NCBI GenBank assembly: GCA_933207985.1
Contig: OW240921.1
Location: 96,945,326-97,009,325, forward strand
Length of the DNA stretch: 64,000 nt
Source: Pelobates cultripes
Lineage: Eukaryota > Chordata > Amphibia > Anura > Pelobatidae
Direction: 5' to 3'
Position 1 is the stretch's first letter; the number at the start of each line of letters is the position of its first letter. Below are positions 44,632 through 57,334 of the stretch, piece by piece. Made by a program: the position numbers and the translations under genes. A model generated the notes under the pieces. The model was given only the letters and a program-made list of their open reading frames with translations, had not been told where the DNA came from and did not search any database.

Positions 44632-45998
44632 AAAATACACGTAGAACGAAATAATATATATATATCTATATACATAAATATATACGTATATATCACTATA
44701 TATATACCTATATATAAATAAAAATATTAAAAAAAAATTATATAGATATATACACATACTATATATATATATATATATACATATATTAATTCTACATATA
44801 TATTTATGTAATATTTTTACGTAATTAGGTATCTTAATTAATTACAATTAGCAGGACCTGCCTGACAACCCATGCCGAAAGTAAAGGGAATTTAATTTGC
44901 TAGCACTATATTTAACCCTATAACTTTCCAAGACACCATAAAACCTGTACATGGGGGGTACTGTTCTACTCGGGAGACTTCGCTGAACACAAATATTAGT
45001 GTTTCAAAACAGTAAAATGTATTACAACGATGATATCGCCAGTAAAAGTGACGTTTTTTGCATTTTTCACGCACAAACAGCATTACACGGACAATATTAT
45101 TGCTGTGATACTTTTTACTGTTTTGAAACACAAATATTTGTGTTCAGCGAAGTCTCCCGAGTACAACAGTACCCCTCATGTACAGGTTTTAAGGTGTTTT
45201 CAAAAGTTACAGCGTCAAATATAAGGCTTGCGTTTCATTTTTTTCACATTAAAATTCGCCAGATTGGTTGCCTTTGAGACCCTATGGTAGCCCAAGAATG
45301 AAAATTACCCCTATGATGGCATACCATTTGCAATAGTAGACAATCCAAGGTATTGCAAACAGGGTATGTCCAGTCTTTTTTAGTAGCCACTTAGTCACAA
45401 ACACTGGCCAAAATTGGCGTTTTTTGCATTTTTCACACACACAAACAAATACTAACGCTAACTTTGGCCAGTGTTTGTGACCAAATGGCTACTAAAAAAG
45501 ACTGGACATACCCCATTTGCAATACCTTGGGTTGTCTACTATTGCAAATGTTATGCCATTATGGGTGTAAATTTCAATTTCAAGTGTAACGTGCTATATT
45601 TGACCCTGTAACTTCCCAAAACGCCATAAAACCTGTACATAGGGGGTACTGTCTTACACGTGAGACTTTACTGAATATAAATATGTGTATTTTATTGCAG
45701 TAAAAGCAAACAGTATTATGACATTGACCTTTAAAATGTCATGTAGAACTAAAAAAATAAAAAAAAATCGTATTTTCTCCCATTTTTTTCATATTAAATT
45801 ATGTTTCAAAGCTAAATATTTGATATTAAATGAAATCCCTGTTTCCCCTGAATAAAATTATATATAATAAGGGTGGGTGCATTTACTATGAAAGAGGTGT
45901 ATTATGGTTGGACAGACATGTAGCGCAAATGCCAGGTTTTGTTTACATTTTGTTTTGTTTTGTTCACTACGTGTACATTTGGCTCCGTCCTTAAGGGG
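43955..45998. mobile_element. 2-kb CCCCTT-ended TTAA element, non-coding
   Basis: Bounded by TTAA at 43951-43954 and 45999-46002. Ends CCCCTTCAGACCGG and CCGTCCTTAAGGGG are imperfect inverted repeats. Contains several strong internal hairpins: 43965-44040 (gagggcgtactattacgcc...), about 44955-45010 with 45110-45172, and 45330-45425 with 45455-45550. AT-rich microsatellites lie at 44330-44780. No transposase, so non-autonomous. The C-C-C-T end and TTAA target fit the piggyBac superfamily, by inference. Confidence 0.75.
44340..44790. repeat. AT-rich microsatellite cluster
   Basis: Several (TA)n runs, longest at about 44364-44402, 44593-44628 and 44760-44779. The 61-residue minus frame is low-complexity. 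Confidence 0.9.
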
Positions 45999-46072
45999 TT
46001 AATGAAGCAGTTTTGTGTATAGATCATGCCCTTGCAGTCTCACTTCTCAAAGCTCTGTCATTTAGACATTAA

Positions 46073-46587
46073 ATGACCACTATAGTGCCAGAAAAACAAA
46101 CTTGTTTTCCTGGCACTATAGGGTCATTACGTCCCCCCCCACCCGCATTAGCATAGTGTGTAAAGTCAGCATTACACCACATACTAGGAGTGGTAGTGCA
46201 AACTATCAGTGTAGGGCAGTGCTGCCCCCTTACCATCAACTCCCCACTCATACCACACTCACATCCTAAAATCTCCCTGTCCATCACCAGGACCAACTCC
46301 TGGCACACAGGAAGTGATATATGCCTCCCCTCCCCATGTTGTACCGCATGTTGCTGTGACTCCTTTCCCCTCTCCCATCCCATGCCATGTGCGCTCCTGC
46401 CGCTGGTCCATGGAGGATTCTGCCAGAGGATGGTCCATGGTGGACAAGGTCATTGGCAAACAGAAATACAGAGATCCACTTACTGACATGCATGTCCATT
46501 CTGGTATCTATGTATTGTCTTGTTATGACCTTCTTCCGCAACTAATTAGAGCCATAATATACCAATAATAAAAGTTATGGGTGGTCA
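46073..46587. mobile_element. TTAA-flanked foldback element
   Basis: TTAA at 46069-46072 and 46588-46591, with ends ATGACCAC and GTGGTCA. The left subterminal hairpin (agtgccagaaaaac...gttttcctggcact) is that of the 2592-3085 family. The overlapping frames of 76-104 residues on both strands have no domain. Confidence 0.65.
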
Positions 46588-46591
46588 TTAA

Positions 46592-47619
46592 AATGAACTC
46601 TCCTTTAATGTATCTCCCACTGCAAAAGGTACGTAATTTCCCAGACAATCTTATCCAGTCAGCTTAATTTCAGCTTCATAATCTTTAATTATAGATGTTT
46701 TAAGAATATTATCTGCGGGAGGGAAATTATCACAGGTTAAGAATAAATTGGCTATTATTGACTCTTCTATAAAAATACAAGAATTGTAGGGAGTCAACGG
46801 GAGTCATTTTGGAGAATCCTCAATAAAGGGACCACTATGTGACATGCATGTCCGTAAGTTGATCTCTGTATTTCTGTTTGCCCATGACCTTGTCTATCTC
46901 ATTTTTGATCGTGAACTTTGGTAATAATTATCTCATATCTCTTGGCGAAGAATTGTCGAGACTGGGTTGAGCAACATCCACATGGGAGCTCATAGAAATA
47001 AAACTTTGCTCTACGATTCCTTGAAAGGAAAAAAAAAAAGCCTTGTGTGTCATTTCTCTTTCCAGTGTTTGCGATTAGGTTCCTTTAATCAAAGCAGAAA
47101 TTTCTTCCTAACTACCTCTAACATAATACTTTCTACGCTTGCAGTGATGAGCCAATTAAGGTTCATTGTCTTGCACCATTTAAAGTGCAAATGAGCTGTT
47201 AACAGCAAAGTGCTAGTCAGTCATTCCCCTAGTTTTTGCCCAGATGTGGCTGTGAAAAGAATTGGCTGTGAAATATGCGCTAAGTAAAGAAAATAATCAT
47301 CAAACTACTGTTTAACTGTTGTTCTGCGAGAAGCTAAACTCACTTCACGTTAGGAAAATATAAATAAACTAGCAAAAATAGCCTGCCTTGGACATGGTGT
47401 GAGAATTGGAGCACCATACTTGAAACATACACAGTATTAATTATAGAAAGTTAAAAGATAACAGAAAATTTTCCACTATATCAGTTGTAAAACCAGTAGA
47501 ACGTTACATAGAAAAACAAATTGAAAGATCTGTTTTCCCACACTTAACAAAGCCCACAGTACCTGCATTGCTGCTAAGAATTCTGGGTTAGGAATATTCA
47601 AATAAGGCTCTTGCTAGTT
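46592..47619. other. Unassigned DNA
   Basis: No gene. An imperfect repeat of 46430-46510 (catgcatgtcc..., tacagagatc) is found reversed near 46840-46890. Confidence 0.5.
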
Positions 47620-48135
47620 ACATACATAGCTGAAAAGAGACTTGCATCCATCAAGTTCAGCCTTCCTCACATTTGTATTTTTGCTGTTGATCCAAAAGAA
47701 GGCAAAGAAAACAGTTTGAAGCACAATTTTGCAACAAGCTAGGAAAAAAATTCCTTCTTGACCCCAGAATGGCAGTCAGATTTATCCTTGGATCAAGCAG
47801 TTATTACCCTACATTGAAAGATTATATCCTTGAATATTCTGTTTTTGCAAGTATGCATCTAGTAGCTGTTTGAACATCTGTATGGACTCTGATAAAACCA
47901 CTTCTTCAGGCAGAGAATTCCACATCCTGATTGTTCTTACAGTAAAAAAAACTTTCCTTTGCCTTAGACAAAATATTCTTTCTTCCAGTCTAAACGCATG
48001 GCCTCGTGTCCTATGTAAAGTCCGGTTTGTGAATAAATTTGTATTGGCTCCGAATATATTTGTATAATGTTATCATATCCCCTCTCAGGCAATGTTTTTC
48101 TAAACTAAATAGGTTTAAATTTGTTAACCTATATA
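47620..48135 (-). mobile_element. L2/CR1-like LINE, 3' portion
   Basis: Second minus-strand copy of the family at 37310-37925. It keeps the tail (ctgaaaagagacttgcatcc), gatccaaaagaaggcaaag, cttcaggcagagaattccac and tattctttcttccagtctaa. Translation on minus gives the usual LINE C-terminal pattern with several stops. Confidence 0.75.
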
Positions 48136-51100
48136 CAGTACTCTAGTGGATAAGAGATTTTCTAATCTAAAATTTTCCTACGCTGATGAGTACTTTTGGC
48201 TCAAATCAAGTCAATTTGGAGCAGTTCTAGAAATATGCTAAATTTAGAGATCTCTCTTGTGAAAAATGTGTTTTCTTCTCATTGTATAAATTGTACTTCC
48301 AGCTTGACTTAATGCAAATGTGTTTTAGTCCACCTATTGCACAGGTAAAGCAAATTTGCTGATTAAATTAATGTCTGTCCGCAGGTAATAGAGAACATTT
48401 TTTAGTTCTCAAAATTTATGGAAAATATAGGGACATATTCAAGAGATAGTTGGGGTGATAAAAGATCTGAATAATAAGTCATGCACTTCGTATATCTCAT
48501 GGTGGTTATTAATATGTTTTGTTTTTATACCTTATGGGGGGGACGATAAACATATTTTGATTTTAAAAATTGTCCAGGTAAATTCATATCATCATCTTAC
48601 ACAGTTACGTGTCTTAGGAGGGACCTTCCTGAATGGAGTCATGAGTACTTGTTGAAAAACATATGTTGTAAATCTACACTGTTTTATCACTATTCAGCTG
48701 TCTTAAACCATACTCAAGGTAACTGATGAATGGGGTACACTTTTTCAGCATTGAATTTACAATAAGATATCATAAGACTACTTTGTCTTATGGTAAATAC
48801 TTAAGTTGATAAAATTACTACCGTCAAGTTTTGTCAATTCCCTCAAGCCATCGTTAGCAACAACTGTGGGCATAATTTATTGGCTTGCTCATTGTGAGAA
48901 AATATCTATGGAGGGACTTGAAGTCTCATGAGATCCTTGATAAACCTCAGTGTTTTTTTTCTCATGTATGTGTGAGAGTTCAGCACCGATATGGGCTCCT
49001 GCTGGAGCTGAAAGATGGCGGCACCCACTGGGGACAGCATCCGTTTAGTATAACTCACCTAAGCAGCATGCTACGTGGCTATATCACCATCGTGGGTCTT
49101 TGAAAAACAACAGAGCTGCTTTAAAAATTCTAAAGTATTTTATTACAAAGGAATGTAAAAAGTTTGGGATCAAACTCAAGCAGAGTTAGCCTTTTGTTTC
49201 AGCTTTATTTTTCTCTCCGATAGTTAATGCCGGGGTATGTCCACAATGCAGTATTGACTCTTCTGGCACTATGGCTCAGGAACTGAATAAAAATGGTCTC
49301 CAATTACCCATGAGACAATACCTTGTTCTTAATTGTAATCTGTCTAACATGCAACCGAATGAGCAGTAAGTGGTATAAAAAGGCAATAAGCAAGTCCAAT
49401 TAGCAGCATAATTTGACTCATGCTGGTCTAGTCAATAATATAGCATTGATGAGCTCATTTTGTCTTTGTTGAAATAGAAAGCATTACTGGAATAGATCAT
49501 GTCTTGAAAAAAAAAAAAACCTGTGCAGATACGAGCGAGGTTTTTTTTTATATCTATTTATATTTTGTTCTATAGCAGTATCTTAAAGTTACAAATGAAT
49601 TAGGGTAAACGCTTATAGTGAGAGATATCCTACTGAATTTAATAGGCATTTCAGTTAAATAACCCCCTTGTTATTGTGACAGTCCCGAGATGTCACTAGT
49701 TTTGAATGGGGTATAATTAGAGCATCGAACAAAATGTAGACTGCGCTTTGAACTGTGATATAAATACATGTAACAATAGGAAATATATAAGTAGCAAAAA
49801 AAATACGAATGAGTGATTGTGAGCGAAAATGATTAGGGTCATGTGCTCTCAAGCAGGGATAATTCCCAACCAAAAAGACAAAATTTGTCACAATTCACCT
49901 TTAGCCTACAATGAAACCACCACATTAACTTTTTTGTATTTTGATTGCAAATCATGTGAAATTTTCATCGTTAACCTCCTTCTGACATGACCGTGACGTG
50001 AGTAGCAGAGATGCCTTGATCAAAAATGCATTTTTTGCTAGTGAAAATTATTTTTATTTTTTTGGAAAAACATACATTTGCAGTACTGATAGGAAAACTG
50101 TCACAATGCAAAAAATGATGTTTTCTTTCACGCTTAGTCTCAAGTGTAGAAGTAATCTTTCTAAATGAGTGTCGCTGTCCTGAACTACTATAAAAAATGA
50201 CAATGATATCCATTCAAGCAAAGTACTACCTTCCGAAAAATAATATAGTACTGCTTTTTGAATTGCCGCTGTTCTTTTTAAAGACTGACACTTTTTTTTT
50301 TTTTTTCATCCCGATAGGCAACGGGATATATTCTCTATGGATTGTTCTACATATATTATTCTTAATTCACAGAGGATTTGATATTTTTATGTACTTTGTA
50401 TGCTCTGGTGTCCTGGCACAGCATGCAAAGTATCTTCTCCTCCACAATGCCTTATAGCGTATTATCACACCCGGTTAATTAGGTAGTGATGACATTGTCC
50501 TGGACGTGTGAGTGCTACAGAGGTAAGTGTGTTTTATACTTACCCGCTGCACTACTCACTCAGTCAATCATATAATAAAGGTTTTGCTGGTGTGAGGAAA
50601 TACGGAGCTGTCATTAAGATGAATGACTGTTGTGCTTTAAAGAACCAATCACTAAAGACAATTATTTTGGCGCATTCAAGAGAAAAATGACAATTGATTT
50701 AGAAATAAAAAGTAACATTTCTCATTTAAAATGCACACTATCAGACACGTGTTACATTCTAAAAAATATGCAATGTGATATTTTGACAGTGTTATATAAC
50801 GCTAATGATAAATTCTGTATGACCAGCATTTTTTTTTCAGTAGCAATAGTTGGATTGGGCAGAACCCAAACCCCTGTCGTCTGACACATACAGAAAAAAA
50901 CAAAAACAAGACAGAGCTGTTGAAGCCAGAATCTGATCCAGTTGACATTCATTGGCCGAGAGCATCAGTTGACCATTCTCAGTCAATGAATGCTGTGCAA
51001 AAGACATTGCATAGAATTGACAGCCCGGTTCTCTTGGTCTGGGCTGGCTAATGTTGCTGCACATACAAGCTCCATGATCACTTCAAAACACTGAAGTGGT

Positions 51101-51340
51101 TATGGTGCTTGGAATAACTATTTAGGGTATTGGCCCCTAAGGACTTGATAATGATCTTTTGGTCTATTTCTTATATATTTTATAGTGTGTGTGTTTTTAT
51201 ATTCTAATTCATTTTTGTTGAAGCACAAGTGATCTAGTTCTGTATTTTAGAGATTTTTAGTGATAGGTTTGTGAGTTATTTTCCTATCAGGGCTGATTTT
51301 GCAGCCATTATACAAGCATTTTTCTCTCTCTGTGTATTCC
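48136..51340. other. Unassigned DNA
   Basis: No supported gene. A segment at about 48975-49045 (cagcaccgatatgggctcct...agatggcggcacccactggg) is GC-richer and may be a repeat fragment. Other frames (49655-50457, 50508-50884) lack domains. Confidence 0.5.
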
Positions 51341-51344
51341 TTAA

Positions 51345-51890
51345 AGGGACACTATTGTCACCTGAACAACTTTAGCTTAATGAAGCAGTTTTGGTGTATA
51401 GAACATGCCCCTGCAGCCTCACTGCTCAATCCTCTGCCATTTAGGAGTTAAATCCGTTTGTTTATGAACCCTAGTCACACCTCCCTGCATGTGACTTGCA
51501 CAGCCTTCCATAAACACTTCCTGTAAAGGGAGCTCTATTTAGGCTCTCTTTATTGCAAGTTCTGTTTAATTAGGATTTTCTTATCCCCTGCTATGTTAAT
51601 AGCTTGCTAGACCCTGCAAGAGACTCCTGTATGTGATTAAAGTTACATTTAGAGATTGAGATACAATTATTTAAGGTAAATTACATCTGTTTGAAAGTGA
51701 AACCAGTTTTGTTTTCTTGCAGGCTCTGTCAATCATAGCCAGGGGAGGTGTGGCTAGGGCTGCATAAACAGAAATGAAGTGATTTAACTCCTAAATGACA
51801 GTGAATTGAGCAGTGAAATTGCAGGGGAATGATTTATACACTAAAACTGCTTTATTTAGCTAAAGTAATTTAGGTGACTATAGTGTTCCT
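51345..51890. mobile_element. Complete TTAA-flanked foldback element (546 bp)
   Basis: TTAA at 51341-51344 and 51891-51894; ends AGGGACACTATTGTCACCT and AGGTGACTATAGTGTTCCT. The two halves are long inverted copies (cctctgccatttaggagtta on the left against taactcctaaatgacagtg on the right). The best-preserved copy of this family here and a reference for the fragments at 1896, 7092, 43916 and 46003. No coding frame. Confidence 0.9.
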
Positions 51891-51894
51891 TTAA

Positions 51895-53296
51895 TAATCA
51901 GGCACAGCACATTGACATTTTTTTTTAAAATCAAGTACATCTGTACAAAAAAAAGGGTTGCCTCCACAAAATCACAAAATAAACCGTGTAACGTAGCTGA
52001 GACAAAATGCATCCTTGATATTTAAATTCCCTCACTGTTTTTATAGCAAGCATAATTTTTTTTGTTAGATATACCAGTTGCTGTCAAACTAATTGCCAAG
52101 TATGTGCTAAAACATGTTTCACAAAATCCTGCCACAGGTTTCTCAAACAGGACACAGAGCAGCTGTATCCATATATGATGAATAATGCGAGCTGCTTGTG
52201 TCCACGTATATGGAAAACTGCATAAAGAGAATATTTCCCTGCTAATTGCATTATACAGTCCACCCATTATCGGGAAGTGAGAAAGATTATCTTTCTAGCA
52301 AACTTTAACCTTTTGATTTATTCTTCTTTTTCACACTGTCAAAAAGACTTAATAGAGGCTAAAAGCATCTTTGTCCCCCCTGGTATTACAGTAAAATTAC
52401 ACTAAAACGCTAATTATAAGCTTGCCTATCTCAGCCATTACACAAGAAAAAAAAAATATCTTTCTACCAATTCATGGGAATTGTACCAAAGGACATCATT
52501 AAAAACTGTGATGCTATTAGATATGTATTACCAAGCACTACCCATTACTAGCTACATGTTTGTAACACCCAGAGAGTTAACCCTGTCTGTGCCAAACAGA
52601 GAGTAGATTCTCGTATGTGGTTTTGCACCACATTCAATAAATAAATAAATAAAAAATATGGGTTCAGTTAGAGGTAAATATGTACACGAGTGCCACCTTC
52701 AGACTGAACAGTCAGCAAAGTCAGTGAAATTTTATATTGGAATTAGTAATTTTTTTCCACAAACAGATGCAGAACATTACATTTATTTATGTTATACACA
52801 GTTTAATATTTACAAGATTTCCCAATTTTACACTGTAAAAGCTTAAGATTCCATCCCGACCATGGTTTTCTCTTTATACTAATATAGTATGAAAAAATTT
52901 AAATTTTTTTTTTTTACTTTTTCATCTCAGGAATCCATATTAAGCTAGTGAGAGAGAAAATACATAATTTAAGTTTACTACGCTACTATGCTATTTAGGA
53001 TGAAAAATAATATGCATATACATTCCTGTGATACACAATACCACAGCTTATCAGAAATTTCAAAATAATTTAAAACATATGGCTTATGACTTTATCTATT
53101 GTCTTTATTCTAATCTGAACAAAAATTGTAAAGTTAGGTTTGGCCAATTAAATTTTTATTGTGACCCTATCTCACTCTTAGCAACTTAGGAAATCCAGTT
53201 AATTAGCTAGAGAATGTATTTATATATTACTCACAGTTTAACCGCATGCTGGGGACAAGATTACCCAGTCTAATAAGAATCATTTTTCAAACTATT
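51895..53296. other. Unassigned AT-rich DNA
   Basis: No gene recognised. Confidence 0.5.
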
Positions 53297-53626
53297 CATA
53301 AACAGGACTATAGATAGGACAAGAGGTCATGCATTTAGACTGGAAGAAAGGAGATTTAGTCTAAAGCAAAATAAAGTAGTTTTTTTTTTTTTTACAGTAA
53401 GAACAATAAGGATGTGGAAATCTGTGCCTGAAGAGCTGGTTTTATCAGAGTCTATAAAGATGTTTAAGCAGCAATTGGATAAATACTTGCAAATACATAA
53501 TATACAGTGATTTAACATTATAATTAGCGGGGTAATAGCTTCTTGAACCAAGGAGATATTTGACTTCCATTCTGGGGTCAAGAATTGTTTTTTTCCTAGT
53601 TTGTTCACAATTGGAAGTGCTTCAGA

Positions 53627-54242
53627 TAAACCTCTATCAATAAGCTACAGAGGAATATTAAATCTAACAAAACCAGATAAATTGCCTTTCATGTTAAATT
53701 GGGAGAAGGAGCTAAACAACGAGTGGGAGCCCTTTAAATGGTATAGGGCTATGAGATCAACTAAGGCTGCCACACATAATATACAACACATAGAAGCAAC
53801 ATACAAAATGTGGCTACGGTGGTACATGACGCCACAAAAACTGGCGCAAATATATCCAGAGAATGTGGGGACATGTTGGAGATGTGGGGAAATGGAAGGA
53901 TCTATGACTCATATATTTTGGCAGTGTAAAAAAATTATTGATGTATGGAAACACATACAACAATTAATTTTTAAAGTTACAAACATATTGATACCCCTAC
54001 AACCAGAAATATTCCTACTACACATTATGCCAGAGAGAATATTGCCACAAGAAAAAGTGTTAATTATACATATTTTGATGGCTACAAAAAATGCTATAGC
54101 CAGTTTATGGAAAACAAAACAGGTACCATCATTAAGTATAATAAGAGAAAAGATCTCTACTACTAAAATCTACGATGAAATGGCATATAGGCTAAAAGGC
54201 AAACAACACATTTATGAAAAAATTTGGGTGAGGGGGAAATGA
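53627..54242 (+). CDS. L1 ORF2 protein, C-terminal fragment (5'-truncated)
   Basis: About 204 codons are open from the 5' junction to the TGA at 54240-54242. The first codons of the longest possible frame (from 53601) belong to the flanking LINE, so no genuine start exists. Visible segments: YRGILNLTKPDKLPF, YKMWLRWYMTPQKLAQIYPE, and CWRCGEMEGSMTHIFWQC, the Cys-rich C-terminal motif of L1 ORF2 with pattern C-x2-C-x8-H-x4-C. The endonuclease and reverse-transcriptase domains were lost by truncation. It is not expected to be functional, but it carries no stop, unlike the related relic at 27330-29350. Confidence 0.88.
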
Positions 54243-54944
54243 AATGAGAGGAAATTAAAAGAAAATAAGGGGAATGAAACAAGCAAAATAGTCTGATTAA
54301 TACAGACGGCAAAAAAAAATTTAGGTGGTACAAAACAAACGAAGGAAGAGGGAAGGGAAGAGAGACGAGGGAAAGAGAACGAGAACAGAAAAAAAAAACT
54401 GATTGATATAGACGTTTGATATGGAATTCTATAAATTAAATAAAATTGGAAATGTAGACTTATAAAAGGAAGAATTACTATAATTGTACTTTTTTATTTT
54501 TTATTTATATATTTATATATATATATATATATTTTTTTTTTTTCTCTCTTTTTTCTTTAGAGAGGGAGGGATAAAAATTTACTTTATACATATCCTGATT
54601 CTTGTAAAAAATTATCTCAGAGGGAAAAAGAGAAAGAAAAAGAAAGGGAGAAAGGAGAAAAAGAGAAAGGAAATGTTTATTGTAAAAAATAATTCAGTGT
54701 AAAGATATAAAAAGCTGTGTTACTGAAGCCGAAAATAAGTTAGAAGAGATTGTAAAAGTAAAAGATGGTAATAGAATATCTTGTATTGTGAATGGTAGCT
54801 CTCTATTTTTGTATATTATTTTTTTATTTTATTTTTATTTTTATTTTTTATTAATTTTTTATTTTATTTGTTATACTGATGCACAGTGTTGTGTTTTCTC
54901 TGTAATTTGAAAAAGTGAAATAAAGATTTAAACATGGAAAAAAA
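53627..54944 (+). mobile_element. 5'-truncated L1 insertion with target duplication
   Basis: Flanked by ggaagtgcttcaga at 53613-53626 and 54945-54958. It contains the end of ORF2 (to 54242), a ~700-bp 3' UTR with AT-rich and purine-rich runs, an AATAAA signal near 54920 and a short A-run. 5' truncation, a target duplication of this size and a 3' A-run are hallmarks of L1 target-primed reverse transcription. The open ORF suggests a fairly recent insertion. Confidence 0.88.
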
Positions 54945-55055
54945 GGAAGTGCTTCAGACTGGGTTTTTTTGCCTTATTTGGATCAACAGCAAAAATCAAA
55001 TGTGAGAAAAGCTGAACTTGATGGACACATGTCTCTTTTCAGCTATGTAACTATG

Positions 55056-55254
55056 TAACCTTACAAGGATGAAATTCTGAGGTTAGCTCAAATTTGACCA
55101 TAGTAGTTTAATCTCAAGTTCAAATTCTTGCATTTTAGATAGAGATACATATATTTAACCTATATTGATAGAGGCAATTGTACAAGTTCTGAACCAAAAA
55201 CAAAACCTGGAATTTAAGCTGTATGTCTGTGCAGTCATAATTTTCTCCCAAACT
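55056..55254. other. Unassigned DNA
   Basis: Short AT-rich stretch without features. Confidence 0.5.
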
Positions 55255-55700
55255 TATTATATGTAATTTTGTTTAGGGCTTTTATTTCATATCAAATAAT
55301 ATATATGAAACATAATTGAAAATGAATAAAATCTAAAGTGTGAGAAACTCATATTTGTGTTTATCGATGTCTCACGAGTACTACAGTACCCCTTCTGTAC
55401 AGTTTTATGGAGTTTTGGAATGTGACAGTATCTATCTACCTATTCTAATAATTTAAATGCTTAGTTATGTATTATTTTTACATAATGATTTAATGAATTA
55501 TATGGTGATCTTGATGACAACCCAGGCAGTCTTCCTGCAGCCAATCTGTCAATAACGCTGATCCGAGTAATGGGATCACGGTGTCATCCCGATCACAGGA
55601 CTCTGATTGGTTGGCTTGGTTACAGGGGGACTGCCTCACTTATCAGGCCATCTCCCCAATTGGATCCGGTGAGGAGTGTAAGTATAAAAGCTGCAGAAAG
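55255..55700. mobile_element. Relic of the CCCCTT-ended element family
   Basis: Shares cgagtactacagtacccctt and cttctgtacagttttatgg with 45155-45195, reads through a similar AT-rich block and a GC-rich block with aggcagtcttcctgcagcca, like 44200-44260. Ends not preserved. Confidence 0.5.
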
Positions 55701-57330
55701 ATCATTAGACTGATCTGTGCCTTTGTAACAAGCCCCTCCTTTTGTAGCACGGCATAGCCCACCCTGACGTTGCAAACATTTTAAGTAAGAGAAAATCTCA
55801 GAGCACTCAGCCCAACACAGTTGGAGTAAATATAGAAGACATGTTAGGTTTTAAAAAGTGCCTGAAATACTTCAAGTAGGGCAATCACCATGGAAACCAA
55901 GCAAATAACATGAGACTCCTCCCCTTTTTCATTTTCAGAACATAAGCTCTATACAGAATCCCCTTAGTGTTTTATATACTGTTGCCACAATGTGTATAAG
56001 ACTGACGTGTGCTAAGTATTAGTCATTCAGGTGTCACATTGATTTATGCTTTATCCTTACATCAATACATTGTTACTCATCTATAAATGCCAATAATAAA
56101 AGGCTGAAAAAATTGAAAGCAAATCATAAAAAAATAATACATAGTATATATTGTGTAGTAGAAATTGAACTCCCATAGAGCCAAAACAAAACATTGTTTG
56201 GGATTAGAATGTGGATTTTGTAATGTTTTCATGGCAATCATAACCTGTTCAGAGTTCCTTCACTGAAACAGTTGGATAAAACCGTCACAGTTGTAAATCT
56301 GCGGACAATGTGATGTTGATTGTAACTTTGCCAATCTCCAAAAGTGTAGGTAGGTGGACAGGTTTAGCTTAAATGCAGAGTCTAACTTTATGTAACCTCT
56401 ACATGACTTTATCCCTAACAATCCATGCGTCAAAATGCGGTTTCTCTTGCGATGAGACCATATCGCAGTGTTATCAAGAGTTGTTTGCAAAGGGTTATGT
56501 TGGTGACTTATAACAGACAGTGGAAAAAAATAAATTCAGTTTTAAACTAGTTTACAGGAATAAAACAATTATGATATCAAGAGACGTCCAGATGCAGTTT
56601 GAGTAATTGTGTAGGATTAGATTCTTTAGATATGTAATTTTAGTAATAAGACCTTACATATGATAAGGTTGACGATATAGGATAAATGTGCATGCTATAA
56701 CAGGGAGACAAAGTTTAGAGACAGAATTATAATTTAAAACACGTGTAGGGCAAGGGATGAAAATGTGACATAAATGGTACTGATACCTACAAAAGAATAG
56801 GATGAGTAATGATTTAGCTCAGAGTAATCAGAGTAACATGTAAGAAACTGGGTTAATATAGCAAATCCCACAGAATATTGTTAAAACCAAGTAAAGGTAC
56901 TGACCACAGTGGGATCTAAGTTTACATAGGCGTATGAAGGTATCGACTGGTCACGTGTGAGCAGATAATGCATGTGTGTCTATATTCTCAACAAAATCCA
57001 TGTTGGATTGTGTGTCATTAACCAACGAAGAAAGCAAGATCTTACATGATCAAATTATGCTGTTTGTCCATGTAAAGTTACAGAATGACCAGTAAAAGAC
57101 AAATAAATCAAGGCAATCACACTGGTTACTTTGTAGACTAGAAAAGGTTCTTGGTTAAGAAAATAGGAAGCAAAATGGTAGCTGCTAGAGCCTTTACACA
57201 ATGCATTTTGTAAATGAATAAAAATTAGCAAAGATTTCAAGAATTCTCAATACAAACCAAGTAGAAGACTTTGACCCTCACATGTAGGTGCCCTTGATAT
57301 CTAAAAAAATTTAAAATACTTTTTCTTGTG
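55701..57330. other. Unassigned DNA
   Basis: No gene recognised. The 76- and 61-residue minus frames have no domain. Confidence 0.5.
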
Positions 57331-57334
57331 TTAA

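Larger units (their letters stand above)
43916..46068. mobile_element. TTAA-type foldback element, split by nested elements
   Basis: The left part (43916-43950, ending caactttagc) and right part (46003-46068, starting tgaagcag) form one continuous family sequence when 43955-45998 and one TTAA are removed; the uninterrupted version is at 51365-51400. A further element follows at 46073. Confidence 0.75.
53297..55055 (+). mobile_element. L2/CR1-like LINE 3' portion, split by an L1
   Basis: Plus-strand copy of the 37310/47620 family. ORF2-like end at 53297-53500 (gactggaagaaag...gaagagctggttttatcaga), 3' UTR to 53612, then after the L1 insertion the tail at 54959-55055 (ggatcaacagcaaaaatcaa...gctgaacttgatggacacat...atgtaactatgtaac). 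Confidence 0.8.

Noticed and set aside
44572..44757. Tyr/Ile-rich small frame
   Set aside because: Translation of TA microsatellites.
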